Shown here: piece after piece, positions 18,478-28,297 of the stretch
Layout: every line of letters begins with the position of its first letter
Position numbering within the stretch: the stretch's first letter is position 1
Assembly (NCBI RefSeq): GCF_000368085.1
Contig: NZ_KB849239.1
Location: 3,189,715 to 3,253,714, forward strand
Direction of reading: 5' to 3'
From: Acinetobacter nosocomialis NIPH 2119
GTDB taxonomy: Bacteria > Pseudomonadota > Gammaproteobacteria > Pseudomonadales > Moraxellaceae
DNA length: 64,000 bases
Position numbers and translations under genes: made by a program
Notes under the pieces: model-generated
What the model saw: only the letters and a program-made list of their open reading frames with translations
The model's database searches: none
What the model was told of the DNA's origin: nothing

Positions 18478-19011
18478 CTACTTAAATGGCGTTACGCCCC
18501 AGAAAGTAATAAATATGATGATACAGAGTGCCGCCCAAAGCCCTGCAATGATGTCGTCCAGCATAATTCCGAAACCGCCAGCAACTTTCTGGTCGGCAAC
18601 ACGGATTGGCCAAGGTTTCCAAACATCAAACAGGCGGAATAAGCAAAAACCAATTAGTGCCCATTGTAACGACATTATATTAAAAAATATTAAAGGCAGA
18701 AGAGTAATTGATTGTCCTGCAAATTCATCCCAAACAATTCGCCCATCATCATGAACATCAAGGACTTTTGCCGTTTGACCACAAATATAAATTCCCACCA
18801 AGGACATGATGAGAATAGCGATTAAACTTAAGGTAAATCCGAGAGATAACCAGATAGGAATGAAAAGTAAGGCAAAAGCAGAACCAAAAGTACCGGGTGC
18901 TTTAGGAGCGAGACCAGATCCAAAACCAACCCCACAGAAAACGATGCAGCGGTTGAACCAAGACATGTTCTTAAAATGAATCGGCGGTTTATGCAAAGTG
19001 TTGGTATCCAT
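18478..19011 (-). CDS. pgpA: Phosphatidylglycerophosphatase A
   Basis: PgpA dephosphorylates phosphatidylglycerol phosphate in the inner membrane. The protein has four hydrophobic segments and the family motifs [14 protein letters not shown] near the start, VWDEFAGQ in the middle and [12 protein letters not shown] later. The start is uncertain: ATG at 19011 (177 residues) overlaps the end of thiL by 23 nt, whereas ATG at 18966 (162 residues, beginning MSWFNR) leaves a short gap; neither has a strong ribosome binding site. The thiL-pgpA neighbourhood is common in gammaproteobacteria. Confidence 0.88.
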   Translation of the reverse strand: MDTNTLHKPPIHFKNMSWFNRCIVFCGVGFGSGLAPKAPGTFGSAFALLFIPIWLSLGFTLSLIAILIMSLVGIYICGQTAKVLDVHDDGRIVWDEFAGQSITLLPLIFFNIMSLQWALIGFCLFRLFDVWKPWPIRVADQKVAGGFGIMLDDIIAGLWAALCIIIFITFWGVTPFK

Positions 19012-19906
19012 GAATTTGCAATGGGTAATCTGAACCCAAATGCTCAAAAGTTAGTTTTGTTTGCTCAACGATCTGTCCGATCATTGTAATCTTAACGTCC
19101 AGTTGTTTTTGCAAAAGTTTTTCATAATTTTGCGGTGTTATTGTAAAACATAATTCGTAGTCATCACCACCTGCAAGCGCATATTGCCAACGTTGTTGTT
19201 CTTTTAGTTGTTGCAATACAGGGTCAACAGGTAATTCTTCCAAGACGAGTCGGGCTCCAACCTTGGATGCTTTTAAAATATGTCCTAAATCTTGCGCTAA
19301 GCCATCTGACACATCAATCATGCTAGAGGCAAGGCCTTTTAGCTCTTGTCCAAGCTGACAGCGTGGTGTCGGATAGTCGAGTCTTTGCTGTAGAGGATGG
19401 CCCAAGTGCTGTAAACCGTAGGCTGCATCACCTACCTGTCCGCTCACACATACATAATCACCAACTTTTGCGCCTGAACGTAACACGGCTTTTCCGGTTT
19501 CAATCCAGCCCATTGCGGTAACGGTAATGGTGAGATGTGGGCCTTGAGTGGTATCTCCACCAATTAAGGCAACACCAAATTGATTACAACAGTCATAGAT
19601 TCCCTGACTAAACCCTTTAAGCCACTCATGGTCAACTTGAGGCAAGCTGATTGCTAGTAAAATACTGTGCGGTTTGGCACCCATTGCGGCAATATCTGAA
19701 AGATTTACAGCAACACTTTTCCAGCCAATCGCATGAGGTGAGGTTTCAAGAGGGAAATGACGTCCAGCAACAAGTGTATCTGCACAGATCACCAGTTGTT
19801 GATTTGGAGGGGGAGTAATTAAGGCTGAGTCATCACCAATACCAAGCGCGACATCGGAGTTTGACTGCCGATTAAAGTACTGGTCAATAATTGAAAACTC
19901 AGCCAT
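18989..19906 (-). CDS. thiL: Thiamine-monophosphate kinase ThiL
   Basis: ThiL phosphorylates thiamine monophosphate to the active cofactor thiamine diphosphate. The 305-residue protein shows the PurM/ThiL-fold motifs GIGDDSALI near residue 22, NLSDIAAMGAKP, GGDTTQGP and MIDVSDGLAQDL, which bind Mg-ATP. Its length is normal. It sits between nusB (15 nt upstream) and pgpA in the ribBA-ribH-nusB-thiL-pgpA order typical of gammaproteobacteria. Confidence 0.95.
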   Translation of the reverse strand: MAEFSIIDQYFNRQSNSDVALGIGDDSALITPPPNQQLVICADTLVAGRHFPLETSPHAIGWKSVAVNLSDIAAMGAKPHSILLAISLPQVDHEWLKGFSQGIYDCCNQFGVALIGGDTTQGPHLTITVTAMGWIETGKAVLRSGAKVGDYVCVSGQVGDAAYGLQHLGHPLQQRLDYPTPRCQLGQELKGLASSMIDVSDGLAQDLGHILKASKVGARLVLEELPVDPVLQQLKEQQRWQYALAGGDDYELCFTITPQNYEKLLQKQLDVKITMIGQIVEQTKLTFEHLGSDYPLQIHGYQHFA

Positions 19907-19921
19907 AGAACACCAAGCCTA

Positions 19922-20371
19922 TTAGTTTGCTTGTTGTTTTTCTGCGCTACGCAGTGTCGAACTTAGGCGGTCTAATACACCATTGATGTATTTATGACTG
20001 TCTGCTCCGCCAAAATGTTTAGCGAGTTCGATTGCTTCATCAAGTACCACACGATATGGAATTTCTAAATGATCACGTAACTCGTAAGCACCTAAACGTA
20101 AAGTCGCAAGCTCTACACCATCAAGTGCGTCAATTTCACGGTCAAGTACCGGAATAAGTAACGCATCAAGGTCTTCGTGTTGAGCGATGACTTGAGTAAG
20201 TAGTTCGTGATAATAGCTTAAGTCGACCTTGTGCATTGCATTTTCAGCACGGGTACGTGCTTCAATTTCGTGTACAGGGTTGTGACTCATTTGCCATTCA
20301 TAAATACCTTGTACAGCAAAACGACGTGCTTTGCGTTTTGCTGCATAAGCGGCTTGCAGTGTTTGAGACAT
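19922..20371 (-). CDS. nusB: Transcription antitermination factor NusB
   Basis: NusB binds boxA RNA with NusE and supports rRNA antitermination. The 149-residue protein has the all-helical NusB signature, including [14 protein letters not shown] near the N-terminus and the C-terminal [15 protein letters not shown] and FINGVLD-like block (here [11 protein letters not shown]). It starts 3 nt after ribH, so the two are translationally close. Confidence 0.95.
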   Translation of the reverse strand: MSQTLQAAYAAKRKARRFAVQGIYEWQMSHNPVHEIEARTRAENAMHKVDLSYYHELLTQVIAQHEDLDALLIPVLDREIDALDGVELATLRLGAYELRDHLEIPYRVVLDEAIELAKHFGGADSHKYINGVLDRLSSTLRSAEKQQAN

Positions 20372-20374
20372 GCT

Positions 20375-20845
20375 TTAAATTGCCTTTAATAAATTAACCA
20401 TTTCAATTGCAGTTAAAGCAGCTTCGCTACCTTTGTTTCCTGCTTTTGTACCTGAGCGTTCGATTGCTTGCTCGATGCTGTCAGTAGTTAATACACCATT
20501 GATAACAGGCAAGCTGCTTTCTAACGCAACTACACCTAAACCTTTTGCACATTCACCAGCAACAAAGTCAAAGTGAGGCGTGCTACCGCGAATCACTGCA
20601 CCAAGAGCAATGATGGCGTCAAACTGGTTTGATGTAGCTAATTTTTTAGCAACGATCGGGAGTTCCCAAGCGCCAGGAGCGTGAATAACAGTAATGTTAT
20701 CTTCATTTACGCCGTGACGTTTTAATGTGTCGATCGCGCCTTCCAATAAGTGTTCAACAACAAAGCTGTTGAAACGACCCACTAAAATCGCATAACGACC
20801 TTCGCTTGCGAGATGTAATAAACCTTCAATACGGCGAATTGCCAT
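20375..20845 (-). CDS. ribH: 6,7-dimethyl-8-ribityllumazine synthase RibH
   Basis: RibH condenses 3,4-dihydroxybutanone-4-phosphate with the pyrimidine intermediate to lumazine, the penultimate step of riboflavin synthesis. The 156-residue protein has [15 protein letters not shown], the [11 protein letters not shown] substrate loop and [16 protein letters not shown] with the catalytic His. It lies 11 nt downstream of ribBA, which makes one of its substrates. Confidence 0.96.
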
Positions 20846-20856
20846 AGCAACCTCGA

Positions 20857-21978
20857 TTATTTCGTTGTGATTTGATCAGCAGTGACATATTCCACTACTT
20901 CTAAATTAAAGCCAGATAAGGCATTGAAACGTAATGGTGAGCTAAGAAGCTTCATTTTTTCAACACCTAAATCACGCAAAATTTGAGCACCTACACCAAT
21001 CGTTTGATATTGATGTGAAAGTGCTGCATTGGATTTCACCGGTTTTGGCTTGTTTAAATCATCCAACGCTGGTCCCAAGTCTTGCAAATGATCTTGCCCG
21101 ATCCAGACTAAAACGCCGCGGTCACTTGCTGCGATCGTCTGTAGTGCACGGTCAAGATTCCAAGCAGGTTCGCCGTCAGCCTTATTCAGCTTAAGCAAAT
21201 CACGAATTGGGCTGAAACCGTGTACACGTACCGTTGTAACCCCTTCTTTTGGCTCGCCTTTAACTAAAGCCAAATGAATGTCCGGGTTACCGATCTCGCG
21301 ATAGCGATAGAGCTCAAATGATCCGTATTCTGTTTGAATCGTTTTTTGATCCAGACGTTCTACAGTTTGCTCATTCGTCATACGGTAGTGAATTAAGTCG
21401 GCAATTGTACCAATTTTTAGGCCATGCTTCTCGGCAAAAATTTCTAAATCTGCACGGCGTGCCATTGTGCCATCTTCATTGATGATTTCACAAATCACAG
21501 ATGCAGGTTCAAAGCCCGCTAGACGTGTTAAATCACAGCCTGCTTCGGTATGACCTGCACGGTGTAAAACACCACCTGGCTGAGCCATGAGTGGGAAAAT
21601 GTGGCCCGGTTGTACGATATCGCTTGGTTTTGCATGCGCTGCGACAGCCGTTTGAATTGTATGTGCACGCTCTGCTGCTGAAATACCCGTTGTAATACCT
21701 TCAGCTGCTTCGATCGATAACGTAAAGTTTGTACTATGCTGAGCACCATTCTGATCAACCATCAAAGGAAGATTTAACTGTTTACAGCGCTCACGGCTTA
21801 ACGTTAGGCAAACTAGACCACGTGCATGTGTAATCATGAAGTTAATATCTTCAGGACGAACATGCGTTGCTGCCATGACAAGATCACCTTCATTTTCGCG
21901 ATCTTCGTCATCCATCAAAATAACCATTTTGCCTGCACGAATATCGGCGACAAGATCTTCAACACGACTCAGCGGCAT
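20857..21978 (-). CDS. ribB: 3,4-dihydroxy-2-butanone-4-phosphate synthase RibB with degenerate RibA-like domain
   Basis: The N-terminal 200 residues are a full DHBP synthase: the [16 protein letters not shown] acidic loop, [16 protein letters not shown] and the [15 protein letters not shown] block. The remaining part has the overall length of a GTP cyclohydrolase II domain but lacks its zinc-binding cysteine signature (normally around HSECLTGD and LRCDCG). At that place it reads [16 protein letters not shown]. So the 373-residue protein probably has only RibB activity, and a separate RibA is needed elsewhere. It heads the ribBA-ribH-nusB-thiL-pgpA run. I saw no FMN riboswitch upstream. Confidence 0.92.
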
Positions 21979-22170
21979 TCGCTTTCACCTTTTTTTGTCG
22001 TAAGACAATTTCTATTGAATAAATTTCGCATAGTTTACGCTGTTTATAGAATTTTGCCTATGATTCTGATTTATCCAAATTTATAACGAGACATAATAGA
22101 TCTGGATTTATTTATCTGAATAAATCATAAGAGAATAAAATTATTTAAACTAAATACCATGAATTTAAAT

Positions 22171-22199
22171 AAAAAAAACCTAGCCAAAAGGCTAGGTTT
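22171..22199 (-). terminator. Terminator of the YtjB/Smp-like gene
   Basis: AAACCTAGCC pairs with GGCTAGGTTT over an AAAA loop. On the minus strand eight T follow. Confidence 0.8.
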
Positions 22200-22217
22200 A
22201 AATGCGCACAAAGACTT

Positions 22218-23525
22218 TTAAGAAGCTGCACTACTTGGGCTATCATTTTGTGGAATTGATTTTTTGCCCATCAAAATTTCAGTTCGAATATTTTGCGCAA
22301 GCTCTGCACATTCAGCATTCATGCCGTTAATCATAAATGCATGGCGAGTCATAACATTACTTGGGTTTGGCATAGCAACAAGCTGATAGCTGTCTTGAAT
22401 CGCTTTAAGCTGATCATTATCAAGATAAAGTGCAGATTCTTTCGCGTGAAGATGTTGTGCTAAACGCTGAGCAGCTTCTTTGGCGTCAATTTGCATTGCT
22501 TCTACAGCATGACACACGGCACTACGGGTTTGCAGTGCAAAGCGTTTATCTTCACGGTAACGCTTATATAAAACGTCTGACAGTAATTGGAACACTGTAC
22601 CTACCATAAGTAGGCACTCTACAGCGTGTGCATGTGAAGTTGAGATTGCGAGTGTTGCGCCTTCGGCATGGAACTCATCTACTACCTCAATATCTGTAGA
22701 CTTTAAATGATAATGCTTCGTGCATAGCTCAATACTTTTATTTAAAAAGAGCTGACAAAGTTTAAAGTAAGGAACAGAAACAGACTGGTTAACGCTACTT
22801 AACAACTGTTTAGGGTCATAAAACTGAATATTAAGTGCTAAGGTATCTTGATCTGGAGACTCAGCGCTTTTTTCTGGTTGTGTACGAACCAGTGGTTTAG
22901 CTTTAGCTTGCTGCTGAGCTTGTGCGACCAAGGTCACTGTATTTTGCTTTTCTAGTGCGAGTGCTTGAGTTAACTCTTGAATCTCATGTTTTAAACGATT
23001 TTCTTCGTTAATACGGGCCAAGTATTCGCTACGGGTTGGACGAGCGATAGCACGGTAAGCAAGCCATAATAAAATATGTAGGAACAGTGAAGCTAAAATC
23101 GCAAGCCATTGGGTACGAAGAATTTCCCCAATACTTGGTTGAATAAGCGTAATTTCAATAGAACCGACTTTCTTCTCGTTTTGAAGAGCATCACGAACAA
23201 AAATTTCACCTTCGCGAGTTTTTGACATGCCGCTTGTTGCCAAAACTTGTTTATTGGCATCAAGAATACGGATAGATGCCACACTTGGATTGGTCGCATA
23301 GCGATTGGCAATAAGCGCCAAAGATACCGTATTGGCAGGCTCAAGCTCAGATAAGCTGTCTGCTACGAGTTGACTGGTCATGAGCTGACCTTGACTCGCA
23401 CGGTTTTCATTGAGCTGGTGTGTCGTTGCAATCACCAATAAAAAGGTATGCAATGCAAAACTAATGATCAGTAGGCTAGCAAATAGCCCTTGTCTAGGCG
23501 CAATCAAGTTAAACTTCCAAGGCAA
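22218..23525 (-). CDS. Membrane protein divergent from serB, YtjB/Smp-like
   Basis: A 435-residue inner-membrane protein. One transmembrane segment lies near residues 14-36 (LFASLLIISFALHTFLLVI) and a second near 138-156. Between them is a sensor-like periplasmic loop. A coiled coil follows at about 170-210 (NEENRLKHEIQELTQALALE) and then a cytoplasmic domain of about 200 residues. Its divergent position, 59 nt from serB, matches the SerB-associated membrane protein Smp/YtjB of enterobacteria, so I suggest that family. The function of the family is not established; this protein is longer than E. coli YtjB. Confidence 0.65.
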   Translation of the reverse strand: MPWKFNLIAPRQGLFASLLIISFALHTFLLVIATTHQLNENRASQGQLMTSQLVADSLSELEPANTVSLALIANRYATNPSVASIRILDANKQVLATSGMSKTREGEIFVRDALQNEKKVGSIEITLIQPSIGEILRTQWLAILASLFLHILLWLAYRAIARPTRSEYLARINEENRLKHEIQELTQALALEKQNTVTLVAQAQQQAKAKPLVRTQPEKSAESPDQDTLALNIQFYDPKQLLSSVNQSVSVPYFKLCQLFLNKSIELCTKHYHLKSTDIEVVDEFHAEGATLAISTSHAHAVECLLMVGTVFQLLSDVLYKRYREDKRFALQTRSAVCHAVEAMQIDAKEAAQRLAQHLHAKESALYLDNDQLKAIQDSYQLVAMPNPSNVMTRHAFMINGMNAECAELAQNIRTEILMGKKSIPQNDSPSSAAS

Positions 23526-23584
23526 TTATATTGAAATTCGATTATGATTCTTACAATAGTTGTCACTCAGACTAGAGTCAATTC

Positions 23585-24808
23585 ATGCGAGAAATCATTC
23601 TTATATCCTTTTTAGGACCGGACCAACCAAACCAGTTTACCCGATTAATGCAAGTACTATCCGTACATTCATTGCAAATACTGGATGTAGGTCAGGCCGT
23701 TATTCATAATCAACTGACATTGGGCATCGTGGTCGCCTCTGAAAATGAAACTGCGACAGCGTTGGCAATGAAAGAGATTTTGATTTTAGCACATGATATT
23801 GGCTTAACAGTGCGCTTTAAACCAATCTCGGGCACAGAATACGATCAATGGGTAAGCGAAGGTGGACGAACCCGTTATATCGTCACTGCTTTAGCGCCAG
23901 AACTGACTGCTGCACATTTACAAGCAGTTACACAAATTGTGTCTACACAAGGCTTTAACATTGAAACTGTCACCCGTTTATCTGGCCGTGTAGACCTTGA
24001 AAAAGACAGTACCTTGCCTCGTCGTGCCTGTGTTCAGTTTGGTTTAAGTAGTGGTCCAACTTTAGATGCACAAGCGATGCGTGCTGCTTGTTTACTTCTT
24101 TCAAGCGAATTAAATATTGATGTCGCTGTTCAAGAAGACAACGCTTATCGACGTAATCGCCGTTTAGTGTGTTTCGATATGGATTCAACTTTAATTGAAC
24201 AAGAAGTGATTGATGAATTGGCGCTTGAAGCAGGGGTAGGCGCGCAAGTAGCTGAAATTACTGAAAGAGCAATGCAAGGTGAGTTGGACTTCCAACAAAG
24301 TTTCCGTGCACGTGTTGCATTATTAAAAGGTCTTGATGCATCTGTTTTACCTAAAATCGCTGAGCGTTTGACCATTACTGAAGGTGCGGAACGCCTTATT
24401 TCGACTTTAAAAGCACTTGGATATAAAACGGCAATTTTATCTGGTGGTTTCCAGTATTTTGCTGAATATTTACAAGCTAAATTAGGTATTGATGAAGTTC
24501 ATGCCAACGTTTTAGATGTACAAGATGGCGTTGTAACAGGTGAAGTAAAAGGTGTAATTGTTGATGGTGCGCGTAAAGCAGAGTTGCTGCGTGAGCTTGC
24601 CAACAAACTTGGTATTTCACTAGAACAGGCAATGGCTGTCGGCGATGGCGCAAATGATTTACCGATGCTTGCGATTGCGGGTCTTGGCGTCGCATATCGT
24701 GCTAAACCGCTTGTTCGTCAAAATGCCAATCAGGCGATTTCAAGCGTTGGATTAGATGGTGTCTTGTATTTACTCGGTATGCATGACAAAGATTTAAGCC
24801 GTGCTTAA
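23585..24808 (+). CDS. serB: Phosphoserine phosphatase SerB
   Basis: SerB removes phosphate from L-3-phosphoserine, the last step of serine synthesis. The 407-residue form has an N-terminal ACT-type regulatory part (about 1-180, with two ACT-like repeats) and a HAD phosphatase domain: DMDSTLIEQEVIDELA (motif I), ILSGGFQYF (motif II) and AVGDGANDLPML (motif III/IV). This long, ACT-containing type is usual in Pseudomonas and Acinetobacter. It is transcribed alone and ends at a strong terminator. Confidence 0.96.
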   Translation: MREIILISFLGPDQPNQFTRLMQVLSVHSLQILDVGQAVIHNQLTLGIVVASENETATALAMKEILILAHDIGLTVRFKPISGTEYDQWVSEGGRTRYIVTALAPELTAAHLQAVTQIVSTQGFNIETVTRLSGRVDLEKDSTLPRRACVQFGLSSGPTLDAQAMRAACLLLSSELNIDVAVQEDNAYRRNRRLVCFDMDSTLIEQEVIDELALEAGVGAQVAEITERAMQGELDFQQSFRARVALLKGLDASVLPKIAERLTITEGAERLISTLKALGYKTAILSGGFQYFAEYLQAKLGIDEVHANVLDVQDGVVTGEVKGVIVDGARKAELLRELANKLGISLEQAMAVGDGANDLPMLAIAGLGVAYRAKPLVRQNANQAISSVGLDGVLYLLGMHDKDLSRA

Positions 24809-24827
24809 ATAATACTGAACAATCATT

Positions 24828-24857
24828 AAGCGCTGCTCAAGAGTAGCGCTTTTTTTA
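24828..24857 (+). terminator. Intrinsic terminator after serB
   Basis: AAGCGCT (24828-24834) pairs with AGCGCTT, followed by seven T, 20 nt past the serB stop. Confidence 0.8.
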
Positions 24858-25217
24858 TGCAGAATAGTCATAAAAACAAGCAAGTTATGACAAAATGATG
24901 CACAGAAAAAAGGCAATAAAAAAAACTGAAAAAAACTTATTTTGAGGCAAAAAAACAGCATAGTTTTTTGTAATGACACGCCAGAATTGACGCCATATAG
25001 GAAGTAGAACTTTTTTAAATTTGCAAAAATGTAATGACAAAAGAATGTTGCGACAAAGTATGTCGCTTCGACAAATAACAGGTCTTTTTTTCTAAAAAAA
25101 AACATCCATAATGCTTTCTAAGCTTCAACACAAATCATGAATTAAAGTTGTTTTTGGAATGAGGTCTGGTGTTCAGACCGAATGTTTTTAGACGTTTTCA
25201 TTAAGACGGAGGTTTCT
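24858..25217. other. AT-rich intergenic region upstream of a small membrane protein
   Basis: No credible gene. It contains two short inverted repeats: GCGACA-aagta-TGTCGC at 25050-25066, and GGTCTG-gtgtt-CAGACC at 25163-25179 in the leader of the next gene. Either could be an operator or leader hairpin; nothing else stands out. Confidence 0.4.
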
Positions 25218-25553
25218 ATGGTAACAGCGAATTTTGCCGCTATCGCCGGACTCAGCTTAATTGCTGTCGCGCTTGTTGCTGTGTTCTTTTCTCCTTACCG
25301 TCGTTGGCTTGGTTTTATGCTTGCAGGGATGTTTTTTTGGGGGCTATTGGAAGTGGTCCGTTTTGGAGTTCAAGTCACTTTTGAAATGCCAGTCACATAT
25401 AGTTATTTAACTGCACTAAGTCTAGCGATGGTAATGGTCACATTTATTTTATTACGTGAGGATAAACAGGCACAGAAGGCTTTGGCAAATCGCCAATATA
25501 TAGAACATACGCCAGTATATGAAGATGATCAGCAGCAATGTTCTAGCCGATAA
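25218..25553 (+). CDS. Small inner-membrane protein, unknown function
   Basis: A 111-residue protein with three hydrophobic segments (about 5-22, 32-50 and 60-76) and a polar C-terminal tail of about 30 residues rich in Gln, Asp and Glu. I do not recognise the family. The ATG at 25218 is chosen because CGGAGGT at 25207-25213 is an excellent ribosome binding site; an upstream in-frame start at 25182 would place this site inside the gene. It stands alone and is followed by a terminator. Confidence 0.75.
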   Translation: MVTANFAAIAGLSLIAVALVAVFFSPYRRWLGFMLAGMFFWGLLEVVRFGVQVTFEMPVTYSYLTALSLAMVMVTFILLREDKQAQKALANRQYIEHTPVYEDDQQQCSSR

Positions 25554-25573
25554 TTAAATTGTTATCTAACGGT

Positions 25574-25601
25574 AAAAAGGTATGCACAGCATGCCTTTTT
25601 T
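25574..25601 (+). terminator. Terminator after the small membrane protein gene
   Basis: AAAAAGGTATGC pairs with GCATGCCTTTTT (one wobble) over an ACA loop, then more T. Confidence 0.75.
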
Positions 25602-25806
25602 ATTTACGAAAACATGATTTTTATTATACAAAGCATTTATTAAAAAATAGCCAGTTATGCTACGATAGGCTGGTCTGTTGACGTTTCATATATAGATTGC
25701 GTTGCCAATTAGAATATCATCAGTCGATGCACAAAACAGGCAATGGGGAGCCCTTGCTGAGTTTTGCCCCAAGGTTTTCATAAAAATACAATAGGCGTGA
25801 ATGTTC

Positions 25807-26286
25807 ATGAAACTTTCTTCTATACCTGTAGTCAAGTTACCACTTGTTGATGTCAGTACAGACCCGTTAGATTTATTGGTAGCAGGTTTGGCACTGCGTA
25901 TGAAACAGTTGGCACGTACAAGTCCTAAGTTTATTGAGCTAGTGCATGACCGCGCATTCCGCATTCAAATTGGTACTGATTTAGGTGTGGCTCGCCAAAT
26001 TATTATTAACCATGGCCATATCGATACAGTCGCTGGTTCACCTGAAAAAGCTGACTTTATTTTGCAGTTTGCAGATAGTGAACAAGGTGTAAAAACCTTA
26101 CTCAAAGGCGACCCAACTGCATTTATGACGGGTATGCAAGAGGGTAGTATCAAAATGGAAGGTGATTTCAGCCTACTTGTTTGGTTTAATCAGGCAGCTA
26201 AATTGATTCCACCAAAATTACCTAAACCAGTAAAAGATAAAGTACGTCAGGCACGTGCCTTTATTAAAGAAAAGACTGGTCGTTAA
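25807..26286 (+). CDS. SCP2 sterol-binding-domain protein
   Basis: A 159-residue cytoplasmic protein of the SCP2/UbiJ-UbiT-type fold: a small alpha/beta domain that binds lipids or hydrophobic isoprenoid intermediates. Matches include the ADFILQFADSE strand region, LLKGDPTAFMTGMQEGSIKMEGD, which is the typical 'G+I+GD' signature of SCP2 domains, and the helix that follows. UbiT-like accessory factors of ubiquinone synthesis are similar in size, but I cannot assign the exact member. An ATG two codons upstream (25801) is an alternative start. Confidence 0.75.
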   Translation: MKLSSIPVVKLPLVDVSTDPLDLLVAGLALRMKQLARTSPKFIELVHDRAFRIQIGTDLGVARQIIINHGHIDTVAGSPEKADFILQFADSEQGVKTLLKGDPTAFMTGMQEGSIKMEGDFSLLVWFNQAAKLIPPKLPKPVKDKVRQARAFIKEKTGR

Positions 26287-26294
26287 GACCTAAT

Positions 26295-26322
26295 AAAAAA
26301 CTCCCGATCGGGAGTTTTTTTT
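26295..26322. terminator. Bidirectional terminator between the SCP2 gene and dtd
   Basis: A perfect palindrome, ACTCCCGATCGGGAGT, with A and T runs on either side, placed between two convergent genes. Confidence 0.85.
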
Positions 26323-26326
26323 ATAT

Positions 26327-26770
26327 CTATGCTTCAACTTCTAAATTGAAAGTGACTGGCCCATCATTAATGAGGTGTACTTTCATATCAGCAGCAAAAA
26401 TACCTGTTTGAACATTTTCAAACTGTGAACGGGTATATTCAACCAACTGTTCATAGAGCGCTTTTGCGTCGCTCGGTGGCATGGCTGGACCAAAGTCTGG
26501 ACGTAAGCCTTTTTGGGTTTGTGCCATGAGCGTGAACTGAGATACAAGCAGGACTCCGCCATTTGCTTGAGATACATTCCAGCCCATTTTGCCTTGCTCA
26601 TCATCAAAAATACGATATTTCAAAATCTTATCGATAAGCTTCTGACCTATGGCTAAAGTATCGTCTCGGCCAATTCCTAAAAAAACCAATAAGCCATTCT
26701 GGATTTCACCGGTCGTTTCACCGTCTACCACCACTTTAGCTTCAAGAACTCGTTGTATTAAAGCGCGCAT
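26327..26770 (-). CDS. dtd: D-aminoacyl-tRNA deacylase Dtd
   Basis: Dtd removes D-amino acids (and glycine from tRNA-Ala) from mischarged tRNAs. The 147-residue protein starts MRALIQRVLEAKV and carries both chiral-proofreading motifs, LLVSQFTLMA and the C-terminal NDGPVTFNLE containing the Gly-Pro pair that reaches the partner's active site in the dimer. Length and motifs are normal. It converges with the SCP2 gene. Confidence 0.95.
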   Translation of the reverse strand: MRALIQRVLEAKVVVDGETTGEIQNGLLVFLGIGRDDTLAIGQKLIDKILKYRIFDDEQGKMGWNVSQANGGVLLVSQFTLMAQTQKGLRPDFGPAMPPSDAKALYEQLVEYTRSQFENVQTGIFAADMKVHLINDGPVTFNLEVEA

Positions 26771-26938
26771 TGTTAGAGAGAGTTTCTACAATTATTTGAA
26801 TTGATGCAGTTTAGCAGAAATTAATTTAAATGATTTTTAAAAGGAAATTTCATGGAGTTGCAACAATGGTATAAAAGCTCATAATTCATCTATAAAAATA
26901 TGCTTTAATGCTAAGAAGCAAGCGAATAATCATTGACT

Positions 26939-28153
26939 ATGTCTCCAATTATCCATTCTTTACTTGATACAGACTTGTACAAATTTACGATGCTACAAGT
27001 GGTTTTGCATAAATTCCCGCAAACACATAGTGTCTACCATTTTCGTTGCAGAAATTTAGAAGATACTGTTTATCCATTAGTGGATATTTTGGATGACTTA
27101 AACGAGCAACTCGACCATTTATGTAATCTCAAATATAAAGAAGACGAACTACAATATTTAAGAAAATTACGTTTTATTAAAAGCGACTTTGTCGATTATT
27201 TAGAATTATTCCAACTTAAACGACGTTTTATTCAGGCCAGTATTGATAATGAAGGTCGACTAGATATTCGGATTGAAGGGCCAATGGTTCAGGCCATGAT
27301 GTTCGAGATTTTTGTCCTAGCGATTGTAAATGAATTATATTTTAGCCGCATTAAAACAGACGAAGTTTGGGCGGAAGGCGAACGACGTTTACAAGCAAAG
27401 CTTGAATTGATTCAGCAGTACGAAAAATCTCAACAGCCGAATGACCCTCCATTTTTAGTTTCTGATTTTGGTACACGCCGTCGCTATAGTTTTGAATGGC
27501 AAAAACATGTAGTTGCTGCATTTCATAAAACTGTGCCAAATGTATTTCGTGGAACAAGTAATGTTTTGCTGGCTAAAGAATTAAATATCACGCCAATTGG
27601 AACCATGGCACATGAATTCTTGCAGGCGTTTCAGGCGCTTGATGTCCGTTTACGTGATTTTCAAAAAGCTGCTTTAGAAACATGGGTTCAAGAATATCGT
27701 GGAGACTTGGGAATTGCTTTGACTGACGTTGTTGGTATGGACGCTTTCTTAAGAGATTTTGACCTGTATTTTGCCAAACTATTTGATGGCTTACGTCATG
27801 ATAGTGGTGACCCATATGAATGGGGTGATAAGGCTTATGCGCACTACCGTAAATTAAAAATTGACACTAAAACCAAAATGTTGACCTTTAGTGATGGCCT
27901 TAATTTGCCAAAGGCTTGGGAGCTACATCAATATTTCAAAGACCGTTTTCAGGTGAGTTTCGGTATTGGTACTAATTTGACCAATGACATGGGCCAAACA
28001 CCGCTCAATATTGTATTGAAACTGGTTGAGTGTAATGGTCAATCGGTTGCCAAAATTTCGGATAGCCCTGGCAAAACCATGACTGATAACGATACGTTCT
28101 TGGCTTATTTACGCCAGGTTTTCCAAATTGAAGAACTTGATGAAGCTGTTTAA
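26939..28153 (+). CDS. pncB: Nicotinate phosphoribosyltransferase PncB
   Basis: PncB makes nicotinate mononucleotide from nicotinate and PRPP in the NAD salvage pathway. The 404-residue protein starts [18 protein letters not shown], with the typical LDTDLYK motif, and has [35 protein letters not shown] and the [10 protein letters not shown] phosphoribosyl loop. The ATG at 26939 gives the usual N-terminus; an in-frame TTG two codons earlier is less likely. It is transcribed alone, and a stable hairpin follows. Confidence 0.95.
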   Translation: MSPIIHSLLDTDLYKFTMLQVVLHKFPQTHSVYHFRCRNLEDTVYPLVDILDDLNEQLDHLCNLKYKEDELQYLRKLRFIKSDFVDYLELFQLKRRFIQASIDNEGRLDIRIEGPMVQAMMFEIFVLAIVNELYFSRIKTDEVWAEGERRLQAKLELIQQYEKSQQPNDPPFLVSDFGTRRRYSFEWQKHVVAAFHKTVPNVFRGTSNVLLAKELNITPIGTMAHEFLQAFQALDVRLRDFQKAALETWVQEYRGDLGIALTDVVGMDAFLRDFDLYFAKLFDGLRHDSGDPYEWGDKAYAHYRKLKIDTKTKMLTFSDGLNLPKAWELHQYFKDRFQVSFGIGTNLTNDMGQTPLNIVLKLVECNGQSVAKISDSPGKTMTDNDTFLAYLRQVFQIEELDEAV

Positions 28154-28207
28154 TCACAATGTAGTCTGACAGTTTGGCAGCTACTTAACGCTTGAGAATG
28201 TTTATAT

Positions 28208-28240
28208 CTGATTTTCTGCTAAACGGTAGCAGAAAATCAG
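28208..28240 (+). other. Stable hairpin downstream of pncB
   Basis: A perfect 13-bp stem, CTGATTTTCTGCT with AGCAGAAAATCAG, and a 7-nt loop. A further TATATCT/AGATATA pairing surrounds it. There is no T run, so it is not a classical terminator; it could stabilise a 3' end or be a regulatory site before the rhodanese gene. Confidence 0.5.
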
Positions 28241-28297
28241 AGTTTGATAGATATAAGCTTATGCTAAGATGAAATTAAGCTGGTATAAAAAGTAACC

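Noticed and set aside
21979..22217. Possible FMN riboswitch upstream of ribBA
   Set aside because: The conserved RFN-element segments (AGGGCA...GGTGAAATTCCC...) are absent.
24794..25105. Open reading frame of about 100 residues on the minus strand, rich in Phe, Leu and Lys
   Set aside because: It spans the serB terminator and AT-rich DNA, has no ribosome binding site and looks like low-complexity read-through.
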